Shown: piece by piece, positions 8,807 to 16,926 of the stretch | Position numbering within the stretch: position 1 is the first letter of the stretch | Layout: every line of letters starts with the position of its first letter | Assembly (NCBI RefSeq): GCF_001458255.1 | Contig: NZ_CYSB01000025.1 | Location: 186,001-250,000 of the forward strand | Origin: Thalassovita autumnalis | GTDB lineage: Bacteria > Pseudomonadota > Alphaproteobacteria > Rhodobacterales > Rhodobacteraceae | Direction: 5' to 3' | DNA: 64,000 nt | Notes under the pieces: model-generated | What the model saw: only the letters and a program-made list of their open reading frames with translations | What the model was told of the DNA's origin: nothing | The model's database searches: none | Made by a program: the position numbers and the translations under genes

Positions 8807-8980
8807 GCCGCAGGTGACAGGGACATATTCATCGGAACGGGGTTTCCCCACTTTGTTTTTCTTCGATCTCATGGGGGTGGGATCGTTGCGCTAAAGATGT
8901 GCGCGGTCTGCTGTTGGCACGAATGCAACGACATTCGTTGACCAGGGATTGAGACAGACCACAGACAGGGCAGCACAGCG

Positions 8981-11900
8981 ATGCACATCGAGAGAAAGTT
9001 TACCACATCCGGTCAGGACGCCTATGCGGAGCTGACATTTACCACCACCGCTTCGGAAATTCGCAATCCTGACGGCACCGTGGTGTTCAAACTGGATGAG
9101 GTGGAGGTTCCCGACAGTTGGAGCCAGGTGGCCTCGGATGTGATTGCGCAGAAGTATTTCCGGAAAGCAGGCGTTCCAGCGGAACTGAAAAAGGTCAAAG
9201 AGGCAGGTGTGCCAGAGTTCCTCTGGCGGTCGGTGCCAGCCAGCAAATCCACCAAGATGGGCGGTGAAACCTCGGCCAAGCAGGTGTTTGACCGGCTGGC
9301 GGGCGCCTGGACCTATTGGGGTTGGAAGGGCGGCTATTTCAGCAGCGAAGAGGATGCGCGCAGTTATTACGATGAGATGCGCTATATGCTGGCCACCCAG
9401 CGGGCGGCGCCAAACTCCCCCCAGTGGTTCAATACGGGTCTGCATTGGGCCTATGGGATTGATGGTCCGGGGCAGGGGCACCACTACGTAGATTACAAAT
9501 CCGGCAAGCTGGTCAAATCCAAATCCGCCTATGAACATCCGCAACCGCATGCCTGTTTCATCCAGTCCGTTTCGGATGATCTGGTGAACGAAGGCGGCAT
9601 CATGGACCTCTGGGTGCGTGAAGCCCGCCTGTTCAAATACGGCTCTGGCACGGGTACCAATTTCTCCTCCCTACGTGCCGAGGGGGAAGCACTGTCAGGC
9701 GGGGGCAAATCCTCTGGCCTGATGGGCTTCCTTAAGATCGGGGACCGGGCGGCAGGCGCGATCAAATCGGGTGGCACCACCCGGCGCGCGGCCAAGATGG
9801 TGATCTGTGATGTCGATCACCCCGACATCGAAGAGTTCGTGAACTGGAAGGTGAAAGAAGAACAGAAGGTCGCCTCGATCGTCGCTGGCTCCAAGATGCA
9901 TGAAGCCAAGCTGAACGCGATCTTTGCCGCGATCCGTGCTTGGGATGGCGCGGCGGCAGATGCGACAGATCCCAAGGCCAACGCGGGGCTGAAAGTGGCG
10001 CTGCGCGATGCCAAAAAGGTAGCGATCCCGGAAACCTACGTGAAGCGGGTGCTGGATTACGCGCGGCAGGGCTATGACAGCATTGAGTTTCCAACCTATG
10101 ACACCGATTGGGATTCTGAGGCCTACGCCTCGGTCTCGGGCCAGAACTCCAACAACTCGGTGCGGGTGACGGATGCCTTCCTGAAGGCGGTGGAACAGGA
10201 CGAAGACTGGGCGCTGTTGAACCGGACGGACGGGCAGGTTTCCAAGACCTTGAAGGCGCGCGATCTCTGGGAAGATATCGGTCATGCCGCATGGGCCTGC
10301 GCCGATCCCGGTATTCAGTTCCACGATACCGTCAACGCCTGGCACACCTGTCCCGAAGACGGTGAAATCCGCGGGTCAAACCCCTGTTCGGAATATATGT
10401 TCCTGGACGATACCGCTTGTAACTTGGCCTCAATGAACCTGCTGACCTTCTTTAAGGATGGCACCTTCCAGGCCGAAGATTACATGCATGCCACGCGGCT
10501 GTGGACCATCACGCTGGAAATCTCGGTGATGATGGCGCAGTTCCCGTCAAAGGAAATTGCCCAGCTGTCTTATGAGTTCCGCACCCTGGGTCTGGGCTAT
10601 GCGAACATTGGTGGCCTGCTGATGAACATGGGGCTGGGCTATGACAGTGATGCGGGCCGGGCGATGGGCGCGGCGCTGACGGCGATCATGACCGGTGTGT
10701 CCTATGCCACTTCGGCTGAAATGGCCGGTGAGCTGGGGCCGTTTGCAGGCTACAAGCGCAACAAGAAACACATGCTGCGCGTCATGCGCAACCACCGCAC
10801 CGCCGCCTATGGCGCGACCGAGGGCTATGAGGATCTGGCCGTCAAACCGGTGCCGCTGGATCTGGGCAATGTGCCGGATCAGCGGTTGGCGCATCTGGCG
10901 ATGCAGGCCTGGGATGAGGCGCTGGAGCTGGGCGAAAAACACGGCTACCGCAACGCGCAGGTGTCTGTGATTGCCCCAACCGGCACCATTGGTCTGGTGA
11001 TGGATTGTGACACCACCGGGATTGAGCCGGACTTTGCCCTGGTGAAATTCAAAAAGCTGGCCGGCGGCGGGTACTTCAAGATCATCAACCGCTCGGTGCC
11101 GGCAGCGCTGGAAAACCTGGGCTATTCCTCGGCCCAGATTGAGGAGGTCATCTCCTACGCGGTGGGCCATGGCACCATGGGCAACGCGCCGGGCATCAAC
11201 CACACCTCACTGGTGGGCCATGGCTTCACCAGCAATGAGATTGAGAAGGTGGAGGCGGCATTGGCCACGGCCTTTGACATCCGGTTCGTGTTCAACCAGT
11301 GGACGCTGGGGGAAGAATTCTGCCGCAACGCGCTGGGGATCCCGGCGGAGAAGCTGAGCGATCCGTCCTTTGATCTGCTGCGCCATCTTGGGTTCAGCAA
11401 GGCGGATATTGAGCAGGCCAATGACCATGTCTGTGGCACCATGACCCTGGAAGGGGCGCCGCATCTGAAAGAAGAGCATTACCACATCTTCGACTGCGCC
11501 AACCCCTGCGGCAAGAAGGGCAAGCGGTATCTGAGTGTGGACAGCCACATCACCATGATGGCCGCCGCGCAGAGCTTTATCTCAGGCGCGATCTCCAAAA
11601 CCATCAACATGCCCAACGATGCCACGATCGAGGACTGTAAAGCGGCTTATGAGCTCAGCTGGTCTTTGGGCATCAAGGCAAACGCGCTGTACCGCGATGG
11701 CTCCAAACTCAGCCAGCCACTGGCCGCAGCCTTGATTGAGGACGATGATGAGGCTGCTGAGGTGCTGGAAACCGGCACCCCGCAGGAAAAGGCGCAGGTG
11801 CTGGCCGAGAAGGTGATCGAGAAGGTCGTCGTTAAGGAGCTGGTGCGCAGCCACCGTGAAAAAATGCCGGAGCGGCGCAAGGGCTACACCCAGAAAGCGG

Positions 11901-12604
11901 TTGTTGGCGGTCACAAGGTGTATCTGCGGACCGGTGAATATGAGGATGGTTCCCTCGGGGAAATCTTCATCGACATGCACAAAGAAGGCGCCGGATTCCG
12001 CGCGATGATGAACAACTTCGCTATCGCTGTGTCGGTCGGGCTGCAATACGGCGTCCCGCTGGAGGAGTTTGTGGATGCCTTCACCTTCACCAAGTTTGAA
12101 CCGGCGGGGATTGTGCAGGGCAATGACTCGATCAAAAACGCCACTTCGATCCTAGATTACATCTTCCGGGAACTGGCGGTCAGCTATCTGGATCGCACCG
12201 ATCTGGCGCATGTGAAACCGCAGGGTGCATCCTTTGATGACATCGGGCGCGGCGTCGAAGAAGGGGTCAGCAATGTTGAGGAGTTGAGTGAAACCGCGGC
12301 GACCCGGTCCCTGGAGATGCTGAAGCAGATCAGCTCCACCGGGTACCTGCGCAAGCGTATGCCCGAGGATCTGATGGGGCTGCAGGTGCCACAGACCAGC
12401 ACGGATGTGGCGCCAGAGGTGGCAAATGTCGCCGTGGCGACGGCCCCGGCCAGCGATGCCGCAACGGCGCTGGATGCACGATCCAAGGCGAAAATGCAGG
12501 GCTATGAGGGCGAAGCCTGCGGTGACTGCGGCAATTACACTTTGGTGCGCAACGGCACCTGCATGAAGTGCAACACCTGCGGCGCGACCTCGGGCTGCAG
12601 CTGA
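8981..12604 (+). CDS. nrdJ: B12-dependent (class II) ribonucleoside-diphosphate reductase
   Basis: Adenosylcobalamin-dependent reductase that makes deoxyribonucleotides without needing oxygen. The 1207 residues match the long alphaproteobacterial NrdJ. Visible are the active-site stretch with NPCSE at 467-471 followed by [19 protein letters not shown], the [20 protein letters not shown] loop, and [22 protein letters not shown]-terminal cysteine cluster ([20 protein letters not shown], ending CSGC-like) supplies thiols for reduction or a metal knuckle. The ATG at 8981 follows a purine-rich leader. The gene is monocistronic, with a long regulatory leader before it and strong hairpins after it. 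No nrdAB or nrdD is in the window, so this may be the main reductase. Confidence 0.96.
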   Translation: MHIERKFTTSGQDAYAELTFTTTASEIRNPDGTVVFKLDEVEVPDSWSQVASDVIAQKYFRKAGVPAELKKVKEAGVPEFLWRSVPASKSTKMGGETSAKQVFDRLAGAWTYWGWKGGYFSSEEDARSYYDEMRYMLATQRAAPNSPQWFNTGLHWAYGIDGPGQGHHYVDYKSGKLVKSKSAYEHPQPHACFIQSVSDDLVNEGGIMDLWVREARLFKYGSGTGTNFSSLRAEGEALSGGGKSSGLMGFLKIGDRAAGAIKSGGTTRRAAKMVICDVDHPDIEEFVNWKVKEEQKVASIVAGSKMHEAKLNAIFAAIRAWDGAAADATDPKANAGLKVALRDAKKVAIPETYVKRVLDYARQGYDSIEFPTYDTDWDSEAYASVSGQNSNNSVRVTDAFLKAVEQDEDWALLNRTDGQVSKTLKARDLWEDIGHAAWACADPGIQFHDTVNAWHTCPEDGEIRGSNPCSEYMFLDDTACNLASMNLLTFFKDGTFQAEDYMHATRLWTITLEISVMMAQFPSKEIAQLSYEFRTLGLGYANIGGLLMNMGLGYDSDAGRAMGAALTAIMTGVSYATSAEMAGELGPFAGYKRNKKHMLRVMRNHRTAAYGATEGYEDLAVKPVPLDLGNVPDQRLAHLAMQAWDEALELGEKHGYRNAQVSVIAPTGTIGLVMDCDTTGIEPDFALVKFKKLAGGGYFKIINRSVPAALENLGYSSAQIEEVISYAVGHGTMGNAPGINHTSLVGHGFTSNEIEKVEAALATAFDIRFVFNQWTLGEEFCRNALGIPAEKLSDPSFDLLRHLGFSKADIEQANDHVCGTMTLEGAPHLKEEHYHIFDCANPCGKKGKRYLSVDSHITMMAAAQSFISGAISKTINMPNDATIEDCKAAYELSWSLGIKANALYRDGSKLSQPLAAALIEDDDEAAEVLETGTPQEKAQVLAEKVIEKVVVKELVRSHREKMPERRKGYTQKAVVGGHKVYLRTGEYEDGSLGEIFIDMHKEGAGFRAMMNNFAIAVSVGLQYGVPLEEFVDAFTFTKFEPAGIVQGNDSIKNATSILDYIFRELAVSYLDRTDLAHVKPQGASFDDIGRGVEEGVSNVEELSETAATRSLEMLKQISSTGYLRKRMPEDLMGLQVPQTSTDVAPEVANVAVATAPASDAATALDARSKAKMQGYEGEACGDCGNYTLVRNGTCMKCNTCGATSGCS

Positions 12605-12699
12605 TGAATTCCGGGGTGGGTGCGCCCACCCTTGATGCGAAATGGGCGTACAGGCAAAACACAATCGGGCGGTAAAATAGCGTCCCATTTCGCAAAACT

Positions 12700-12724
12700 G
12701 GCCCCCCGCGTGGGGGCCTTTTCT
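12700..12724 (+). terminator. rho-independent terminator after nrdJ
   Basis: GGCCCCC and GGGGGCC pair around CGCGT and are followed by TTTTCTTT. A second GC hairpin without a T run (GGGTGGG/CCCACCC, 12614-12631) sits right after the nrdJ stop and may stabilise the 3' end. Confidence 0.85.
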
Positions 12725-12833
12725 TTGCAACCATGGGTCGGATTTCCCTGTGTTTATTGAGGATTTCTAAAAGTATACCGTAAAAACCCGTTAGAGGTTC
12801 CAAGAGTGCTGTTCAGAGTAATCGAGGGAACCC

Positions 12834-14282
12834 ATGGAATTACAGTCGATCAATGCGGATGAAGCGACCCCGGTAAACCCTACGGAACCGGATGCCATTT
12901 CGGCGCAGCATCAAGAGGCGATCCATGAGATTGCCAGTCGGATCGGCGCGCTGTCGGTTTCGCTCGCCTCAGCGTCTGGGGAAATTGCAGACACCAGCGA
13001 ACGTGTAAACGCCGAAGCGGTGGTGTTTCAGGAACTGGCCTCACAAACTGAACAGATGTCCGCGCAGAGCCGTTCGGTGCTGGATAGCGCCAGCAGCGCG
13101 GTCGAAATGTCCGGATCCGCCGAAGAAACTGTTTCCGCAACCTCCAAACGGCTGAGTGCGATGGTGTCTGAGGTGAACGGTCTGATCGACGGTGTCTCGG
13201 CGATTTTCAAGAAACTATCGGTGCTGGAAGAAACCCTGCAACGAGTGGCCACGGTTTCAGGTGAGGTCGACAATATCTCACGCAAGACCAACCTTTTGTC
13301 ACTAAACGCCTCGATCGAAGCGGCGCGTGCCGGTCGTCATGGGCGCGGGTTCATGGTTGTGGCGCAAGAGGTGAAGGATCTGTCGAACCTGACCAGCGAA
13401 GCCACGGGTGAAATTCAGGAAACCGTTGGGGAGTTGGGCAAAGAGTTGCGCGACCTGATGTATGATGCGCAGCAAGCGGTCGAAACCGCTGGCAGCATCC
13501 GTCAGCAGACAGACGGTATCGGCAGTGAGATCGAAGCGATCCCGGAAACACTGGGCCAGATGACCAAAGCGCAGCGCAACATTCTGGCCGCCAGCGAAGA
13601 TATCAGCAAAGTCACCGGTGAGGTGGGCACCTCAATCGCGCAGCTGGCGGAAGAGGTCACAGACAGCTCCAACAGTTTGAAAGACGCGATCACCGCCGTG
13701 CAGGACATCACGGAAAACGCCGAAGGCATCACCGGCATGGTGTCCCGTCTTGGTGTTGAAACGGTGGACACCCCCTATATCCGCGCGGTGCAGGAGCTGG
13801 GGCAGCAGATCTCAGAGGCCTTTTGCGATGCGGTGAATGCGGGGCGGATCACCTTCCAGGATCTGATGGACCGCAACTATACGCCGATCCCCGGCTCTGA
13901 CCCGGCGCAGGTGATGGCGCGCTTCACCATGTTTACAGATTCCGTTCTGCCCGCGTTTCAGGAAAAGATGCTGGAATTTGCCGATGATGTTGTGTTCTGC
14001 GCCGCAGTGAACAAGGACGGTTACCTGCCGACCCATAACAAGAAATTCTCCATGCCGCAGATCCCCGGCGAGACCGAATGGAACATGGGCTACAGCCGCA
14101 ACCGCCGGATCTTTGATGACCGGGTGGGGCTGGCGGCCGGTAATTCGACCAAGCCGTTCCTACTGCAGGCCTATCGCCGCGATATGGGTGACGGCAACTT
14201 TGTGATGATGAAAGACCTCTCGGCGCCGATCTTCGTCAACGGCACCCACTGGGGCGGGATCCGGCTGGCCTATAAGGTCTGA
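12834..14282 (+). CDS. soluble chemoreceptor-like protein, signalling module N-terminal
   Basis: A 482-residue methyl-accepting-chemotaxis-type protein without a transmembrane segment or signal peptide. The long coiled coil at residues 30-300 contains the receptor hairpin tip at about 145-185 ([20 protein letters not shown], then [17 protein letters not shown]), which contacts CheA/CheW in known receptors. A C-terminal domain (about 310-482) has [29 protein letters not shown] and [20 protein letters not shown], resembling the membrane-distal end of Cache-type sensors. So the usual order, sensor then signaller, is reversed. The start at 12834 has a GAGGGAAC site. No che genes are adjacent. It probably senses an intracellular signal. 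Confidence 0.85.
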   Translation: MELQSINADEATPVNPTEPDAISAQHQEAIHEIASRIGALSVSLASASGEIADTSERVNAEAVVFQELASQTEQMSAQSRSVLDSASSAVEMSGSAEETVSATSKRLSAMVSEVNGLIDGVSAIFKKLSVLEETLQRVATVSGEVDNISRKTNLLSLNASIEAARAGRHGRGFMVVAQEVKDLSNLTSEATGEIQETVGELGKELRDLMYDAQQAVETAGSIRQQTDGIGSEIEAIPETLGQMTKAQRNILAASEDISKVTGEVGTSIAQLAEEVTDSSNSLKDAITAVQDITENAEGITGMVSRLGVETVDTPYIRAVQELGQQISEAFCDAVNAGRITFQDLMDRNYTPIPGSDPAQVMARFTMFTDSVLPAFQEKMLEFADDVVFCAAVNKDGYLPTHNKKFSMPQIPGETEWNMGYSRNRRIFDDRVGLAAGNSTKPFLLQAYRRDMGDGNFVMMKDLSAPIFVNGTHWGGIRLAYKV

Positions 14283-14337
14283 GAGATGAGTTTGACGTAA
14301 CCAGTTTGCCTTGTTGCGGCAGTTTTACGTCTGATGT

Positions 14338-14379
14338 GGCAGGGACGGGAGTGCAGACCCGTTCCTGCCATTTTCTTTT
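14338..14379 (+). terminator. rho-independent terminator after the chemoreceptor gene
   Basis: GGCAGGGACGGG and CCCGTTCCTGCC form a 12-bp stem (one wobble) around an 8-base loop, followed by ATTTTCTTTT. It lies 56 bases after the stop and just before the convergent dsbB. Confidence 0.88.
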
Positions 14380-14389
14380 CGTCCTAAGC

Positions 14390-14854
14390 TTAAGCCTTGC
14401 GGGTGGCTGCGGCGATCCAGATGCCGGCTATCACAAAGGATGCAATGGCGTTCCAACTGGCCATCGACAGGCCCATCAGCTGCCAGACCACTTGATCACA
14501 CATGACGATGTCGCTGCCAGTGGTGGACAGGAGGTTGCCCATGTCCAACCCGTTGCCGCTACCGCTACAGCTGGTCGGGCCTTCCCACCAGTCGCGTTCA
14601 ACCCCGGTGTGGTAAACACCCAGCCCGCCCGTGGTCAGCGCCGCCGCAGCTCCCAGCCAGGAAAAGATCCGCAAACCGCCAAGCGTCAGCGCGATACAGC
14701 CAATGGCAATGGCCGCCGCATGGGGCCAACGTTGCCAGAGACACAGCTTACAGGGCGCATAACCCAGAAACTGAAACATGAAGGCGCCACCGATCAGGGT
14801 GATCGAACCCAGCGTGGCCAGTGCCACCAAACTTCTGCGGTCAAAAGACATCAT
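14390..14854 (-). CDS. dsbB: disulfide bond formation protein B
   Basis: Inner-membrane quinone reductase that reoxidises a periplasmic thiol oxidase. The 154-residue protein has four hydrophobic segments. The first loop carries the redox pair C35-x2-C38 (YAPCKLCLWQRW), and the second loop carries C96 and C119 (WWEGPTSC ... DIVMCDQ), the full DsbB set. Its ATG overlaps the stop of the YqaA-family gene (ATGA at 14851-14854), so the two are coupled. No dsbA is next to it. Confidence 0.93.
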   Translation of the reverse strand: MMSFDRRSLVALATLGSITLIGGAFMFQFLGYAPCKLCLWQRWPHAAAIAIGCIALTLGGLRIFSWLGAAAALTTGGLGVYHTGVERDWWEGPTSCSGSGNGLDMGNLLSTTGSDIVMCDQVVWQLMGLSMASWNAIASFVIAGIWIAAATRKA

Positions 14855-15429
14855 AGATATTTCACCAGATAGAACCCGCCAGCCAAGATCACGATGAACA
14901 GGATGAACATCAGACCCAGGCGGCGTTCGATAAAGTCACGGATCGGCGCGCCGAATTTCCACAGCAAAGCCGCCACAATGAAAAAGCGCAAGGCCCGTGC
15001 GATGATTGAAGTCACGATAAAGGTCACAACAGGCAAGCCGGTCCAGCCCGACATGATGGTAATGACCTTGAAGGGGAAAGGGGTCAGCCCGGCGATCAGC
15101 ACTGGCCAGAACCCGAAGGAGTTGAATCGATCGTTAAACCCGGCCATTGCATCGCCTTTGCCCATCGCTTCCAGTACCGGGCGGCCCAGCTCCTCATAGA
15201 AGAAGGCGCCAATGCCATAGCCCAGAATGCCGCCAAGGACCGAGCCGACCAGTGCAACCGAGGCAATCAGCCAGGCGCGCGACGGGCGGGCCAGGATCAT
15301 CGGGATCATCAGCACATCAGGTGGGATCGGAAAGAAGGAGGCTTCGACAAAGGCAATGATGCCAAGCACCCAGAGGGCCCGCGGATGATCGGCAAAGGCC
15401 ATCGTCCAGTCATATAGTTTTTTCAGCAT
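14851..15429 (-). CDS. YqaA-family (DedA-related) membrane protein
   Basis: A 192-residue inner-membrane protein of the YqaA/VTT (DedA-related) family. Members of the wider family flip or transport lipids; the role of YqaA itself is not settled. The core FVEASFFPIPPDVLMIPMIL with the proline pair, GSVLGGILGYGIGAFFYEELG and GLTPFPFKVITIMSGWTGLP are typical. The ATG at 15429 (MLKKLYDW) has a GAGGCGGGG site, better than the in-frame ATG at 15441. Coupled to dsbB by a 4-base overlap; both may serve the envelope. Confidence 0.88.
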   Translation of the reverse strand: MLKKLYDWTMAFADHPRALWVLGIIAFVEASFFPIPPDVLMIPMILARPSRAWLIASVALVGSVLGGILGYGIGAFFYEELGRPVLEAMGKGDAMAGFNDRFNSFGFWPVLIAGLTPFPFKVITIMSGWTGLPVVTFIVTSIIARALRFFIVAALLWKFGAPIRDFIERRLGLMFILFIVILAGGFYLVKYL

Positions 15430-15683
15430 GCCCCGCCTCATTTCTTGTGTCTTTTACGCCATGGCCCTGCGGGACGGTCAACCGATTTTCCGGCCTCCTC
15501 ACAATTCTGTGCTGAAATCGGCCTGTGACGGGACGTAGACTTTCGGATTCCGGGCTGCGATCGTCCTGAAACTCCAGATCCCAGGATGCAGAACCCGTGG
15601 GCGGCGCGGGAATTTTCTACACGATTACGTCGCTTTGCCTCTGGACGGCGCGCAGCGGGGGCGGTACATCAACAAAACACCGT

Positions 15684-15769
15684 GCCCAAGTGGCGGAATG
15701 GTAGACGCAGGGGATTCAAAATCCCCCGCCTTTGCGGGCGTGCCGGTTCGAGTCCGGCCTTGGGTACCA
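15684..15769 (+). tRNA. tRNA-Leu (anticodon CAA)
   Basis: An 86-base class II tRNA with encoded CCA. The acceptor stem is GCCCAAG/CTTGGGT, the anticodon arm is GGGGA-TTCAAAA-TCCCC, the long variable arm is CGCCTTTGCGGGCG, and the T arm carries GGTTCGAGTCC. Confidence 0.97.
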
Positions 15770-15770
15770 T

Positions 15771-15817
15771 ATAAACCCCTGTTTTTCCTTTCGGAAATGC
15801 AGGGGTTTATTGTTTTT
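15771..15817 (+). terminator. terminator after tRNA-Leu
   Basis: ATAAACCCCTG (15771-15781) and CAGGGGTTTAT (15800-15810) form an exact 11-bp stem. The loop contains an inner TTTCC/GGAAA pair, and TGTTTTT follows. Confidence 0.9.
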
Positions 15818-15894
15818 GGCGGGCTGTGCTCAGGATGATTGTCAGCGCTGTGAAATCGCCTTAGCAAGGGGATAAGACGCCACAAAGGGGATGG

Positions 15895-16080
15895 ATGATG
15901 CAAGCGGAACGGTTGCCGGACGGGACGATCAAGCTTTCTGGGCCGGTGTGGCATGAGATCTTTGCTGAGGAGCGTCGGCTGCCCTGGGCGCGGTGGTATC
16001 GTCAGATGCATGCCGACCATGGCGCGCCGAGCTATCTGCAAGCGGCTGAGGCATTGGAAGCTTTGGGCGAACCGGGCTGA
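15895..16080 (+). CDS. small hypothetical protein (61 aa)
   Basis: A 61-residue soluble protein that I do not recognise. It is preceded by AAAGGGG at good distance from two consecutive ATGs (15895, 15898). Composition is ordinary and charged: LPDGTIKLSGPVWHEIFAEE, then RLPWARWYRQMHADHGAPSY and LQAAEALEALGEPG. There is no signal sequence or cysteine. It stands alone after the tRNA-Leu terminator, with a long non-coding stretch behind it. The strong ribosome-binding site and protein-like codon use favour a real gene; lack of a known family keeps confidence moderate. Confidence 0.5.
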   Translation: MMQAERLPDGTIKLSGPVWHEIFAEERRLPWARWYRQMHADHGAPSYLQAAEALEALGEPG

Positions 16081-16926
16081 AAAGACGATGGGGTGGCGGA
16101 GGTGGTTACCTGCGCTTCGCCTGACGACAGTTGTTGCGGTTTCCAAACATGGGCCAAATGATGGCCGCTTGGCGTCAAAGGGTGGCACGCCCCTCCTTTC
16201 GGGAGAGTGACGCCCCGAATCAAACTGCAAAACGGCCGGATTCGGCCCTGTTTTCGTCAAATTGATTCGAAAATTCCTCGAAGAGCGGTGCCAGCCTGGT
16301 GCGCTTTGCTGGGTCAATCCTTCAAATTTCGGCCTATTTGCCCACAAATTGGAACCAATCGGCACGAATTCGTCATTTTGCTCGGCAAAAATTTGACGCG
16401 ACCTTTCGGCAGTGTGGTGTTCTTGGTCTGGAAACAAACGTGCAACTCTTGGGTGTTCGTAAAGGCGAATTAACCATGATTTTTCCAAAAAAACGCGAAT
16501 TGTTCTGCATTGCGGAAAATAAAAGCGGGGAAATCTGCGGGAAATTCCCCGATCCGTGGTCAATCTTTCCGGTGGATTTGACGAAATTAGACGGAATATT
16601 GGCGAGATGACGGCCCGCATCCCTTTGTCTGGCGCAATTACTTAAGTATGTATTAAAGAGCCCAACTGGGGGGCGACGTCTGCTGGCTGCGGGGGCGGCC
16701 AACGAAAACACTGTTGTGCATTCGAGAGAATGTGAGGCACTGCCACTTGTGTTGATCCTGCTAGATCGACTCGAATGGGAGAACCGGTCGCGACTGTTGC
16801 GGCCGGGCGGTTGAGTTTTGCCCACGCCTTTTTTGATGTCACAGCATTATTGATTTGGCTTTTGGTGCGCCTCGGGCGCGCCGCGCGCCTTGGGGTAACC
16901 CCCGCGCGACATGAAAGAGGGTTGAG
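16081..16926 (+). other. 846-base stretch without a gene before the first RTX protein
   Basis: No convincing open frame on either strand. Composition is clearly more AT-rich than the neighbourhood between about 16250 and 16660. It contains a weak GGCCG/CGGCC hairpin followed by TGTTTT (16234-16251), a TTAACCAT sequence (16470-16477) like a CtrA half-site, an exact 10-bp palindrome TACTTAAGTA (16639-16648), and stacked GC hairpins at 16875-16907 just before the ribosome-binding site AAAGAGGG. It is probably the control region of the RTX gene. Confidence 0.55.

Larger units (their letters stand above)
8413..8980 (+). other. long leader between tRNA-Pro and nrdJ
   Basis: Stretch of 568 bases without a convincing gene. 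It holds the promoter and leader of nrdJ: an 11-bp inverted repeat (8700-8750), a NrdR-box-like palindrome (8793-8806), a third copy of the CGTTGACC half-site (8936-8943), and a GAATG...CATTC hairpin close to the start codon. The part from about 8690 to 8760 is AT-rich. I see no B12-box sequence, so a cobalamin riboswitch is not supported. Confidence 0.6.

Noticed and set aside
8413-8980. Cobalamin riboswitch in the leader of the B12-dependent reductase
   Set aside because: Biologically attractive, but I cannot find a B12-box-like core or the expected long-range pairing; only simple inverted repeats are visible.
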